NCBI RefSeq assembly: GCF_003258705.1
Contig: NZ_CP029480.1
Span: 5,270,001-5,334,000 of the forward strand
Origin: Arcticibacterium luteifluviistationis
GTDB lineage: Bacteria; Bacteroidota; Bacteroidia; Cytophagales; Spirosomataceae
Length of the DNA stretch: 64,000 nt
Reading direction: 5' to 3'
Of the stretch, positions 19,101 to 26,431 are shown piece by piece. The notes under the pieces are model-generated. The model searched no databases and had not been told where the DNA came from. It saw only the letters and a program-made list of their open reading frames with translations. Numbering within the stretch: position 1 is the first letter of the stretch; the number at the start of each line of letters is the position of its first letter. The position numbers and the translations under genes are program-made.

Positions 19101-21680
19101 AAAAGTAGCACTGCCACTAGGGCAAACTGTATATGGCAGCACCAAACCAGAACCTGAAATGGTAGGACCTTGATTTTCCGATGCCAATACAGAATTAATT
19201 GTCGCTGTTTTTGTGACATCACAATAGCCCGAAACCACTTTGACGTAATAGTCTCCTGCACCAGAACCTGTGTAGGTCTCATTAGTTTCACTATTAATAT
19301 CAACATTATCTTTCCCCCATTGATAGACGTAATTTCCATCTCCGTTTTGACCAGCAATGGTAAACAGTACCGTTTTGTTTATTTCTCCATGGGCACAAAC
19401 CGCTGATGTACTTGTTGATAAATTTGCCGTAACGGCATTAGTAACTTTTACTTGTATTACTGCTCTATCACTTTCGCAGGAGTTCGCATCGGTTTGAGAT
19501 ACATAATAATTTACCGTTCCTGCCGCACTAGTGCTTGGGCTTGGTGCTACAGAGGATGCTGTGCCTCCAGTTTCGCTGTTGCCATACCAGTTTAACTGAT
19601 TACTTCCGCTTGCCATGGCAGTTAATGCATTTGGGGTACTATTTAAACAGTAGCCTGTATCTACCACAGCAGGTGCAAGTGGTAAAGCATAAACCGTCAA
19701 AGTGGCTTCTGCCGAAAGGCTGTCGCCGCAGTCGCCCTGAACCATACAAGTTATTTTAGCTCCATTATCTGAGGCAGAAACATCTGTTAAACTCAGCGTG
19801 TTTGAATTTGTACCAACATTATTCCCATCCTTTTTCCATTGATATGTTAGAGTGCCAGAGCCAGTGGCTGCAACTGAAAAACTAAGTTCCGAACCTTCAC
19901 AAACTGTTTCGCTTACAGGCTGAGTGGAAATTTTAGTTTTGGGTTTTACCGTCAAAGCTACAGCCGAAGAATTCACAAAACCGCAGGTAGCCGTTACTTT
20001 ACAATGATAAGAACCTCCATTTGAGAGAGCAGCATTGCTAATTTGGTAGCTGGCACTTTCTGCTCCTGAAATCAAATTAGTCTCAAAATACCATTGGTAT
20101 GTTACAGTTCCTTCGCCATCACCAACTACAGAAAATGTATGAGATTCTCCTTCACATATTTCAGCCACCATTGGCTGTGTAGTGATACTCGTAGCTTTTT
20201 GAATGTAAAGATTGACAGGAATCACCTCTGAAAGACATTCAGTCGCTGAGTTTCCTAAAACTAAGTTAAAGGTATAGTTGCCATTTGCAGCATTAGAAGG
20301 TAAAGCAATAGTTAAAGCTGTGGCTGTAATGGCGGCGTCTGAAATAGCCGCAAAGTCTGGCATAGTACCCGATGATAAAGTCAAAGAGAACTTATCTGCT
20401 CCTGCCGAGAGGTTTGTATAAGGAATTTCAAAAGTGCTAACACCTGGGCAAACAGGAGCAATAGTACCTAAAGTTAAAGTAGGTAATGGATTAACCGTGG
20501 CCAAAACCGAGTCTGGTCCTGATTTACAATTATTGGCATCCGTATAGCTTACATAATAGAATGCACTTGAACTCAAACTTGGTGTCGCAAAAGTTTTCCC
20601 TGTTCCAAGTACCGCACCATCTGCTGTAGCAGACCAATTCCAGTCTGTTCGTGAGTCTGTCACTTCTAGGTTTACAACGCCACTTCCACAAACTGAATCT
20701 GCCGCAATGGCCGTTGGACCTACTGGTTTTGGATTGGTTGTGTAATAGCCACCAGCTCTTTCTTTAGTATAAGCACAAGTTCCTCCGGCTAAAGAGCCAT
20801 TTGGTTGCATTAGGCTATTGGTAAATTGTAGCGTTACCTCTACTCCTGATAAATTAGCTGGCACTTTATTAACATTAAAACTCAAGGCAGACACTTCTTC
20901 AAATTCGCTACCTGAAAAGTTTGAGGTACCGTCATTCGCCGTCCATTGATAAGAGTCAATAGTTCCCTTTACTCCACTTGCATTTAAAGAAAAATTGGCA
21001 AAGCCATCTTCACAGAACTCTGTTGAACTTGTGGGCTGAATGGTTCCAGAGCTATTTATAGAAATTGTTCCAGCATTAGAAGTGTTTTCACAACCATTTG
21101 CATCGGTTACTTTACATCTAAATGAATCATTTTCTTCTGCTGAATTGGCACCATCTATCCAGAGCGTCGAAGTATTCTCATTTTTTATTTTTGATGCGAA
21201 GCCTGAAGTAGAAAAAGCTGCACCATTATTAGACCGCTCCCATTCATAAGTATTTCCTGCCACCTCGTCCATGTAGAAATAAATATCTTCACCAGAACAT
21301 TGAACTTGATTTTGCGGCTGAATAGTAAAACTTGGCCGTTGAGCAAATACTTGAAAATCGTCTGAATTAGTAGTTCCATTAGCATTGGTAAAAGTTACTC
21401 GTAGTGTTAACTCTTGTGTAACGTTAGCCAAATTTATAGTAATAGCACCCGTAGTTGCGTTTCCAGTATACCCTCCAAAGTCTGAATATGTATTTAATAC
21501 GGTATTTTTCGTTTGAAGTTGATACGTATCAGCATTGGTAACATTGGCCCTAATTTCAGCATCTGTTCCGTAGCATACAAAACCTCCATTTAGGTAAGGC
21601 TGTGTGGTAATAGTTGGATTTTGAGCAAATGAGATAAGTGAAACTATTGAAAACAAAATAGACAAATAGAATTCTTTCAT
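13137..21680 (-). CDS. Giant Ig-like/PKD-type surface protein with T9SS type A sorting domain
   Basis: This 2847-residue secreted protein starts with a signal peptide (KEFYLSILFSIVSLISFAQ) and ends in a T9SS type A sorting domain (CVTYPNPAKPNQTVDLY ... GVYILRILGEYGNH). Between them are many Ig-like domains of about 80-100 residues, recognisable by C.G....F...A.G.G...YQW, PGxxYYVSQTDANxCES and related patterns. Five copies are a four-Cys module with GCxGxxxWSxG. A 350-residue unit is repeated in tandem at 15815-17915, with very similar protein sequence and more synonymous changes in the DNA. The protein should cross the outer membrane by T9SS and be attached to the surface or released, probably as an adhesin or matrix component. 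The only gene close downstream is sulP, 48 bases away. The partner is unknown. Confidence 0.88.
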   Translation of the reverse strand: MKEFYLSILFSIVSLISFAQNPTITTQPYLNGGFVCYGTDAEIRANVTNADTYQLQTKNTVLNTYSDFGGYTGNATTGAITINLANVTQELTLRVTFTNANGTTNSDDFQVFAQRPSFTIQPQNQVQCSGEDIYFYMDEVAGNTYEWERSNNGAAFSTSGFASKIKNENTSTLWIDGANSAEENDSFRCKVTDANGCENTSNAGTISINSSGTIQPTSSTEFCEDGFANFSLNASGVKGTIDSYQWTANDGTSNFSGSEFEEVSALSFNVNKVPANLSGVEVTLQFTNSLMQPNGSLAGGTCAYTKERAGGYYTTNPKPVGPTAIAADSVCGSGVVNLEVTDSRTDWNWSATADGAVLGTGKTFATPSLSSSAFYYVSYTDANNCKSGPDSVLATVNPLPTLTLGTIAPVCPGVSTFEIPYTNLSAGADKFSLTLSSGTMPDFAAISDAAITATALTIALPSNAANGNYTFNLVLGNSATECLSEVIPVNLYIQKATSITTQPMVAEICEGESHTFSVVGDGEGTVTYQWYFETNLISGAESASYQISNAALSNGGSYHCKVTATCGFVNSSAVALTVKPKTKISTQPVSETVCEGSELSFSVAATGSGTLTYQWKKDGNNVGTNSNTLSLTDVSASDNGAKITCMVQGDCGDSLSAEATLTVYALPLAPAVVDTGYCLNSTPNALTAMASGSNQLNWYGNSETGGTASSVAPSPSTSAAGTVNYYVSQTDANSCESDRAVIQVKVTNAVTANLSTSTSAVCAHGEINKTVLFTIAGQNGDGNYVYQWGKDNVDINSETNETYTGSGAGDYYVKVVSGYCDVTKTATINSVLASENQGPTISGSGLVLPYTVCPSGSATFSATTNTAGTDFKWYASPTGNVSLNNSAIYNISNILSDRTYYAAVQQTDGLTTCETERTAVSIAVYDAPSIIETITPESCQGEGDGSFSLAPQTGNIPYQFKLDAGSFQTGNVFNNLTAQAYQITLQDNKGCSATTSLNMTAGAAPVFTTQPLSQTNCDGNTVTFETITDAAYTMSWEKKLPDGDWAVIAGETDVDLRLTNVGNATNPHGTSYRATAASSSCSTVSDEVVLSVNDYAENLASQDVCAGDLVTWIPPATVGTIQNYEWQRKVSGGSFVVAQSGTSPNYVINAVTGGEEADQYRVKITFGKTGGTCLETSDGGTLNVTEVTETTLTGTIEICEGESTPLTATGCNGTVTWSDIQEGESISVSPSETTVYTAVCDLNNCSVPASNNATVTVKPGIPAPTITATKKEVCFGDSTTLSVAGCGGAILWSSGENTMDIIAKSIGTVTYSATCSDLGCTSPVSNTIDITSYPELIAGSISESSDVNCAGFNPSTISNETSPMGGNGTLTISWEVSENCSDVSPTWAMVPSVSGETFNPTALIKTTCYRRKVVDECGTEVYSNISTIEIVDDPSVTVSSSESSICSNQSFTLTATVMGGTGVCNIIWQRNLKSSASGSSFWEDIPGTALTNTISDLENTGAATISVYFRAIYDCDLTNCNKATSDVFEVQVAPQIAVNVSSDKNDICEGESINVSAKGCHGNLTWFDANSDSLRGLSPTSSGYLVATCSISGCATVAKDSVEIMVRPGISAPTITATKSEICFGDSVTISIAGCSGDILWSNGETTSEIVVKPTSLVTYSTTCSANSCTSPTSNTIDVQGYPELIPGSIGISSDVNCAGFNPATISNENDAVGGKGVLSISWEMSEDCSALSPIWTPIPNETGMTFNPSTIQKTTCYRRKVMDECGTEVYSNVSTIEIVDDPSVIVSSTESSICSNQSFTLTATVNGGTGVCSTIWQRNLKSSASGSSFWEDIPGTALTNTISDLENTEAATISVYYRAIYDCDLTNCNKATSDAFEVQVLPSSEVALNISDSTVCIGNSVLLTASSCGGTLTWSDGGEGVLRTIEITGSASYTATCTSACGTYTATANLNAIPGFEPPVNTTPISAIQPDILTFSAAGTNLKWYASATVDTSLYAAPTESEIGEYTYYVSQSNSTCESPRIEINAAVYSPLTIVNQPADQFDCEGNSVYFSVEAIGAGTIFYQWQRKRPGETEFTDLKDDDEGIKFPLTRNLRVSAVGDNDNPVLSEYRCRMSDSLSYIQTYERVLYANVIDGTIPNVEACVGTDFEFRLYDFVRTTGDIMSFQWQIRDDVIDKWIDISDDFRTSGSQTANMTIKNIQTYDNRKYRCSLVFNTGGFQCTENTDQTILKVGSYPNRPPDLSAEYCQGKTTKTLSFNGKPNDELWYTHENKEAIGFKKAPKPSSDEAGVFTWWFTEITDENCESPKAKYTVIIHPEPEAPASIGPQFVNEGDTLFFDANGENLHWFTSRTGKAFTTETPAYTEIDEYKHYVSQSNDFGCESDRTLIISFIRGTLGFKKELEDRADCDGNSVRFVANGKGLGSLEYLWERKLPNDTLFREIEGETGSTLLVSKIGSEDNPHKTQFRVKVSDTTGVETSNAAYLLVNEITGSLNAQYYCTDDNWRVNLDSLNIQGKVNEYQLQVQPERSWVTLDTVFNIDSTRILSFYGLKDSVFTDSDYRIRMVFEAENGGTCARSTDEFNFRLDERPKKPEKLTEEICQYSEFELPAMDSLNYVWFETQNDTSLLTMIPLDSSGMFEYYYAHQDSITGCYSEKDTLQLGVLPVDSVFLMNNEFVFCTEDSTAILNIDGISNYSWYASDSLKTVLGDTLEVVLNEAQQETYLFETKYENGCTSPLTKIIVKVESCEANTPVEGEDNVAVNNVEGEPVCVTYPNPAKPNQTVDLYTENLVYESVEVFNSQGQTVPNTLYGAKGQSQKMSLNSDLRDGVYILRILGEYGNHCQWKMVVRE
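15815..17915 (-). repeat. Two-copy tandem repeat of about 1.05 kb inside the giant T9SS gene
   Basis: Copy 1 covers about 16865-17915 and copy 2 about 15815-16860. Each encodes a four-Cys module, then a VNCAGFNP segment, TTCYRRKV, and an Ig domain with IWQRNLKSSASGSSFWEDI. In the last part the two proteins are nearly identical over more than 80 residues, while the DNA differs mainly at third positions. Confidence 0.85.
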
Positions 21681-21753
21681 ATATAGATAAAGGTTCTCTT
21701 ATCTACAATATACTAGTTTTCGTCGAAACCACCTTAAGATAAGCACTTACAAA

Positions 21754-21786
21754 AAAAATCCAGCCGAGAAATACGACTGGATTTTA
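21754..21786 (-). terminator. Intrinsic terminator after the 45-residue membrane protein gene
   Basis: Read on the minus strand, AAAATCCAG and CTGGATTTT pair around a 13-base loop and are followed by a T run. It lies 32 bases beyond the small gene's stop, supporting real transcription of that gene. Confidence 0.75.
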
Positions 21787-21817
21787 CTATTAACCCTAAA
21801 TCTGATAAAAAAATATT

Positions 21818-21955
21818 TTAATGCTTTTTGTGGTAGTTTAAATGCCTCTTTTTTTCTTTAAAAAAGAGGTTCTTAGCCAAATAACCCACAAAAGCGGGAA
21901 TGGCGAAAATTAACAGTAAGCGAACTAAGGTAAAAATCAACTCTGATGCACTCAT
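21818..21955 (-). CDS. Small single-pass membrane protein, 45 residues
   Basis: The frame runs from an ATG (complement of 21953-21955) to TAA at 21818-21820. The protein begins MSASELIFTLVRLLLIFAIP, has one hydrophobic helix over residues about 7-26, and ends in a basic tail (FFKEKKRHLNYHKKH), so the C-terminus probably faces the cytoplasm. It is not part of any larger gene, lies on its own strand segment, and is followed by a good terminator. This layout resembles small membrane proteins of other Bacteroidota, but I do not recognise a family. It is too short for common gene-length cut-offs. Confidence 0.65.
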   Translation of the reverse strand: MSASELIFTLVRLLLIFAIPAFVGYLAKNLFFKEKKRHLNYHKKH

Positions 21956-22061
21956 GTCTTTTTTAGTTTAGATTCAAAAATTAAATTACGTAACTATAAC
22001 GAAAAAAGACTAGGGGATTATTACCCTTTTTTTGACCGAAAAATAAAAAATATCTCATCGC

Positions 22062-22190
22062 TTGTTTTTTACACATAAAATGCTCAACTTTAGAGAAGTA
22101 CAGTTTATAAAATGTGTGTGAGTTAACATCACTCACAATTAATGGTTTGGAAGAATAACCTGTCTCTTAGAGGCAGGTTATCTTTTTTTC
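22062..22190 (+). ncRNA. Candidate small RNA: hairpin followed by orphan intrinsic terminator
   Basis: A hairpin (TGTGAGT / ACTCACA, 22117-22137, seven-base loop) is followed by a stable terminator (ATAACCTG...CAGGTTAT with inner CTC/GAG pairs, then a T run, 22155-22190). No coding region ends just before the terminator on the plus strand, so a short non-coding transcript is the simplest reading. A weak promoter-like pair lies upstream (TTG at about 22063, AACTTTAG near 22086). The exact 5' end is not known. Confidence 0.45.
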
Positions 22191-22382
22191 AACACACCTT
22201 CAGCTAATCTTAGCTAACAAATACAGCTTTTACTTCAGCTAAACGCTATAAATAAATTAAATATGAGATAAATGTGACCTATTTCACTTTTGATACTCTA
22301 ATAGGTAAGGTTAGTTCTTCTCTTAAGATTCTGATTTGCACCTATTAAGCAAAAATATTAATTACTCTAAACTAAAAAATAT

Positions 22383-23567
22383 ATGGAAAATCAACTACAA
22401 GACTTTATGAATTCAAACTTTGGATCGCAGCTATCAGGAATGATAGGTCCAGGGCTTTTAAGGGCACTATCTGCCTTGCTAATCTTTTTTATCACTTGGG
22501 TGGTAGCTAAGTTTATTTCTGGACTTATTACCAAACTTGTACAGAAAGCCCCCTTTGATGAAAGAATGGCGGAAAAAGGAAATACAAAACCATCAAAACT
22601 GATTGGTAAGTTAGTGCATTACCTTCTTTTAATAATGGGTTCACTTATAGCTCTGGAAATACTAGGAGTAAGTAACGTTTTAGAACCTTTAAAAGACATG
22701 CTTTCTAAATTTATGCAGTCTGTGCCTAATATTATAGGTGCTGGTGTAATTGGGGTTATTGGGTTTTATTTAGCTCAGTTCGTTTCTGAACTAGTTTCTA
22801 TGGCAGGTAATTTTATTAACAAGTACACCGAAAAACTAAACTTGGGAAATTTAGATTTAGGTAACATCTTAAAAAAGATTGTCTTCGTAATCATTTTCGT
22901 TCCTATTTTAATGGTTGCTTTAGATTACCTTCAAATGGACGTCATCACTGACCCAGCGAAAGTACTCTTCACAAACTTGCTTAGTGCTATACCTAAAATC
23001 ATATTGGCTGTAGTAATTATGGCTGTCTTTTATGTAGTAGGAAAATATGTAGTTCAACTTTTAGAAGGAATCCTTGAAAACATCGGAATCAACGAATACG
23101 CTTCAAAATACAATTTGAATTCTATTACAGGAGATAAGAAACTTAGTTCACTAATAGGAAACGTTGCTACTTTCATGATACTGCTTATAGGTGCTACCAC
23201 GGCAGTAGGTGAATTAGAATTTGCGGCACTTACTACTATTTTAAATGAAGTTTTGATTTTAGCATCCAAAATCCTTTTTGGACTAGTCATCCTACTTCTT
23301 GGAAACTTTTTAGCGAATATCGCTTATAAATTCATCCACAAGACTGATGATAACATACTAATTGCCAACATTGCCAAGTATGTTATACTATCCTTATTTA
23401 TTGCAATATCATTACGTCAAATGGGCATTGCTAATGAAATCATTGAATTAGCGTTTGGTCTTACACTTGGAGCTATTGCAGTAGCTTTTGCTCTGATGTT
23501 CGGTTTGGGTGGCAGAGATGCGGCTGGCGAACAAGTTCGTGAGTTCTTTAAGAGATTTAAGAAGTAA
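22383..23567 (+). CDS. CmpX-like mechanosensitive channel family membrane protein
   Basis: This 394-residue inner-membrane protein has about eight or more hydrophobic helices. It contains repeated conserved TM-helix units of the kind found in CmpX / small-conductance mechanosensitive channel relatives (VPNIIGAGVIGVIGFYLA near residue 115, IPKIILAVVIMAVFYVVGKYV near 210, and a last helix with LTLGAIAVAFALMFGLGGRDAAGEQ near 365-385). The final segment matches the pore-helix to cytoplasmic-exit region of such channels, but no large MscS beta domain follows. A role in osmotic or envelope stress is likely but inferred. The gene stands alone, is followed by a strong terminator, and has a roughly 190-base leader after the upstream candidate RNA terminator. 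Confidence 0.8.
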   Translation: MENQLQDFMNSNFGSQLSGMIGPGLLRALSALLIFFITWVVAKFISGLITKLVQKAPFDERMAEKGNTKPSKLIGKLVHYLLLIMGSLIALEILGVSNVLEPLKDMLSKFMQSVPNIIGAGVIGVIGFYLAQFVSELVSMAGNFINKYTEKLNLGNLDLGNILKKIVFVIIFVPILMVALDYLQMDVITDPAKVLFTNLLSAIPKIILAVVIMAVFYVVGKYVVQLLEGILENIGINEYASKYNLNSITGDKKLSSLIGNVATFMILLIGATTAVGELEFAALTTILNEVLILASKILFGLVILLLGNFLANIAYKFIHKTDDNILIANIAKYVILSLFIAISLRQMGIANEIIELAFGLTLGAIAVAFALMFGLGGRDAAGEQVREFFKRFKK

Positions 23568-23591
23568 GCAGCCACCACATTCTTAATAGGA

Positions 23592-23621
23592 AGCCACCTC
23601 AGAAATGAGGTGGCTTTTTTT
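23592..23621 (+). terminator. Intrinsic terminator
   Basis: AGCCACCTCA and TGAGGTGGCT form a ten-pair stem with a GAAA loop, followed by seven T. It ends the CmpX-like gene. Confidence 0.9.
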
Positions 23622-23763
23622 GTAGGCATTATTCATTTTCATATAAATTGACTCAAAAGATTGGAAGTTAAAATCACAATTGAGTAAAAGCCAAAAAATG
23701 CTTATATTTAGTAGACCATCTTATTGAAAGAATCTAGGTTACTTAATCTCATTCCATGAAACT

Positions 23764-24282
23764 ATGAATAAATCTGCTTTAAAATTCGGAATAATTTCGG
23801 GTGGTATCCAAGCCGCTCTTATGGCAATATTTTCTCCCATGATGTTATCTAGTGAGTCTTCCTTAGCTTCATCTCAAACGGTAGGTTATATAAGCATGCT
23901 GGTAGCTTTGAGTCTTATCTTTATAGGCATACGGGAACACAAAATAAAAACTCTTGGTGGCGAAATCACCTTTAAACAAGCACTACAAACTGGGGCTTTA
24001 ATTGCCATCATAAGTGCATTAATATACACCGTAGCCTGGATGATAATATCTGGAATGAACCCCGAACTGAACGAACGGATAGCCGACATGTACAGAAACG
24101 ACTTAAATCGCAAAAAGCTATCGCCAGAAGAATTATCAGAGGCTTTATCAAACATTGACATATCCATGGCACACTACAAAAATCCTTTTTATAAATTCGG
24201 AATCACTTTATTAGAAATATTACCTATGGGTCTTTTTGTTAGCCTCTTAGCATCATGGATTCTTAGAACTAAAAAAGATTAG
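23764..24282 (+). CDS. DUF4199 family membrane protein
   Basis: This 172-residue protein has four hydrophobic helices (about residues 7-27, 40-57, 76-95 and 145-166) and the DUF4199 hallmark between helices 2 and 3 (FIGIREHKIKTLGGEITFKQAL). A charged stretch with a conserved-looking PEELSEAL follows. The family is common in Bacteroidota and has no known function. The final 4 bases overlap the end of the convergent cytochrome gene. Confidence 0.85.
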   Translation: MNKSALKFGIISGGIQAALMAIFSPMMLSSESSLASSQTVGYISMLVALSLIFIGIREHKIKTLGGEITFKQALQTGALIAIISALIYTVAWMIISGMNPELNERIADMYRNDLNRKKLSPEELSEALSNIDISMAHYKNPFYKFGITLLEILPMGLFVSLLASWILRTKKD

Positions 24283-26411
24283 TATAGATAAATTTCGTCA
24301 ATAAATAGCCAAGCTTTCTCGCCCGCTCCGCCATGCCATTTTGGTAGTTTGTTTATAGGTTTGCCTACTATTTTTATGTATTTGTAAGACTTATCCAGCG
24401 TGAAATTTAAACCTTCATAAGTTACTGGTTCCTCTTTCTTTAAAGCTTCAGGACTTTTAGTAGCTATTAGTTTTAAATCATTCCTATTGTCCCCTGCCCA
24501 AACCTGGACTTCTTGAGGAGGCATTATATAACTGGATACTCCTTTCATATAACTCACAGTAAGTCCTTTGAGCTTATCTTTTGAGTTTATTTTTAATAAA
24601 ATCTCCGCATCACTCCCTTTATACCCAAGCCAGGCAAAGTCTTTAAAGTTAGCCTTATCACCTTGCTTCTGGTCAATCACCGTACTGCTTCCAACGCCAG
24701 GATATTGCTTATTAGTAGGACTCAAAAGCCAAGCACTATCTGCCTTAAAACTACTTCTGTAGAAAGTAAATTCTCTCATATCCGAAGCATACCAGCCATT
24801 CTTAGTGGCTAAGGCTTTCACCTTTGTAAAACCTTCTAGCGGAATTTCGTCTTTATAAATAGTACCACTAACAGAATCTAGTTGAGCGGCATCTGTCACG
24901 TACCTTATTGTCACGTTTGGTAGTCCGTGCTTAAGCTGAGCTTTTTCTCCCTCTTTCAGAATTGCCGACTTACTCAACAGGTTTGGCGGATTAATTTTAA
25001 GCATATCATCATCAGTAGGTACAAAACCTTTTGAAACAACTACTTTCTTATTTGACTTCTCAAAAGCATCTACCTCTGCTACGTCTAAACCCGTATTCCA
25101 AACAAAAAGCTGTTCAAGAGCGGGGAACTTTGCCAGTTTTTCTAAACTTCCTTTTTCTAAAGCACAGCCGCTTAAACTCAGGCTTACTAAATTTTTCAGT
25201 TTGACTAAAACATCAAGATTCTTACCTGTAATATCTGAACTATTTAGTACCAACTTTTCCAAGTTTTCAAAACCAGCTATTAAACTTAAATCTTCATCTG
25301 AAACAGGCATCTTAGCTAGATTTAACTCTACCAATTGCTCTGAAACTTTTTTCAAGTTTGACAACGTAGCAGGGTCATACCTTTCTGTTACATAAAAATT
25401 CGCTTTCAAAGCGGGAGAGTTTAAAGCCAATGCCTCCACCGTACAGAAAGGTGTTTTAACATCAGCCAAGGTGCTTTCAGAAACCGCAGAAAACTCATAC
25501 GTTTTTTCTTCTTTCTGACCGCCATATTGCTTCATAACCATTTGATGAAGCGAATCTCCTTCCGACAGTTCTGCCAAACTTAAATCTGGTTTAGCACCCT
25601 GATTTATCCAACGTTCTAAAATGGAAACTTCTAAAGCTGTTAACTGCGGTTTGCCTTTAGGTGGCATGTGCTTTTTATCGTCTAAAGGTAATTTGGCACT
25701 TTTAATAATGTGGCTATTTAAAGCATCGCCCGCTAACCAAAGTGGGCCATCTTCACCACCTTTCATGATTTTTGAAAGCGAAGCCATATTAAGCTCACCT
25801 TTCATTTTTTTGTCGTTATGACAAGACAAACATTTAGCTTCTAAAATAGGGTTGATAGCTTCCGCAAAAATAGGTCCGTTGGGGTCAAAAGGCTTTTTAG
25901 TTTCTATTTGAAGCGGAGCTAAAACGTAATTAACTCCATGTGTAATTTCTCCCCCTAAATGCCCCGTGATTAAAATAATAATAGCGGCACTTACGGTTAA
26001 TGGTTTACTATATTTCCAAGATTTTTCTAATGAGAAATAAGCTCCCCAAAGTACCAGACTGGTTAAAATCCCCAACCATTTATGCCATTTTAGCTGTTCT
26101 GCAGCATAGCCAGACTCCTGTCCTAAAAAGAAGCCAAAAAGGGCTGTCAATACAGCGGTAAATGCAGAAACAAGAAAAAGAAATTTAAGAAGTTCGTCTA
26201 GTTTGGTTTCTTTAAAAAACTTAGCTCCTAAGTGTAAAAAGGCTGCCACAAAAAAAACGCCGATAGGAAAATGCAGAAATAAAGGATGTACCCTTCCTAA
26301 TGGAGCAAAAATGAGCGGCAAATCAACTTTGGACTCGAAAACCAATAAAAAAACAAGCATCACATTGAGGAAAATCAATATGGGCGAAGCAACTTTCTGA
26401 ACTCTATTCAT
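24279..26411 (-). CDS. Membrane-anchored Planctomycete-type cytochrome with leucine-rich repeats
   Basis: The 710-residue protein starts with about five membrane helices (residues 10-165, DUF2231-like: PLFLHFPIGVFFVAAFLHLG). A Planctomycete-type cytochrome C domain follows, with heme motif CLSCH near residue 193 and HMPPKGKPQLT. Next come leucine-rich-repeat-like segments (residues about 340-440, LENLEKLVLNSSDI) and C-terminal beta-rich domains (about 465-710) resembling Fn3-associated and discoidin-like folds. It is the third gene of a minus-strand operon after the DUF1553 and DUF1501 genes (20 bases from the latter). The heme domain should face the periplasm. Such operons are common in Planctomycetes and some Cytophagales and are suspected to act in polysaccharide or electron-transfer metabolism. 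The exact role is unproven. Confidence 0.85.
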   Translation of the reverse strand: MNRVQKVASPILIFLNVMLVFLLVFESKVDLPLIFAPLGRVHPLFLHFPIGVFFVAAFLHLGAKFFKETKLDELLKFLFLVSAFTAVLTALFGFFLGQESGYAAEQLKWHKWLGILTSLVLWGAYFSLEKSWKYSKPLTVSAAIIILITGHLGGEITHGVNYVLAPLQIETKKPFDPNGPIFAEAINPILEAKCLSCHNDKKMKGELNMASLSKIMKGGEDGPLWLAGDALNSHIIKSAKLPLDDKKHMPPKGKPQLTALEVSILERWINQGAKPDLSLAELSEGDSLHQMVMKQYGGQKEEKTYEFSAVSESTLADVKTPFCTVEALALNSPALKANFYVTERYDPATLSNLKKVSEQLVELNLAKMPVSDEDLSLIAGFENLEKLVLNSSDITGKNLDVLVKLKNLVSLSLSGCALEKGSLEKLAKFPALEQLFVWNTGLDVAEVDAFEKSNKKVVVSKGFVPTDDDMLKINPPNLLSKSAILKEGEKAQLKHGLPNVTIRYVTDAAQLDSVSGTIYKDEIPLEGFTKVKALATKNGWYASDMREFTFYRSSFKADSAWLLSPTNKQYPGVGSSTVIDQKQGDKANFKDFAWLGYKGSDAEILLKINSKDKLKGLTVSYMKGVSSYIMPPQEVQVWAGDNRNDLKLIATKSPEALKKEEPVTYEGLNFTLDKSYKYIKIVGKPINKLPKWHGGAGEKAWLFIDEIYLY

Positions 26412-26431
26412 TTACCAAACACTCGTTTGTT

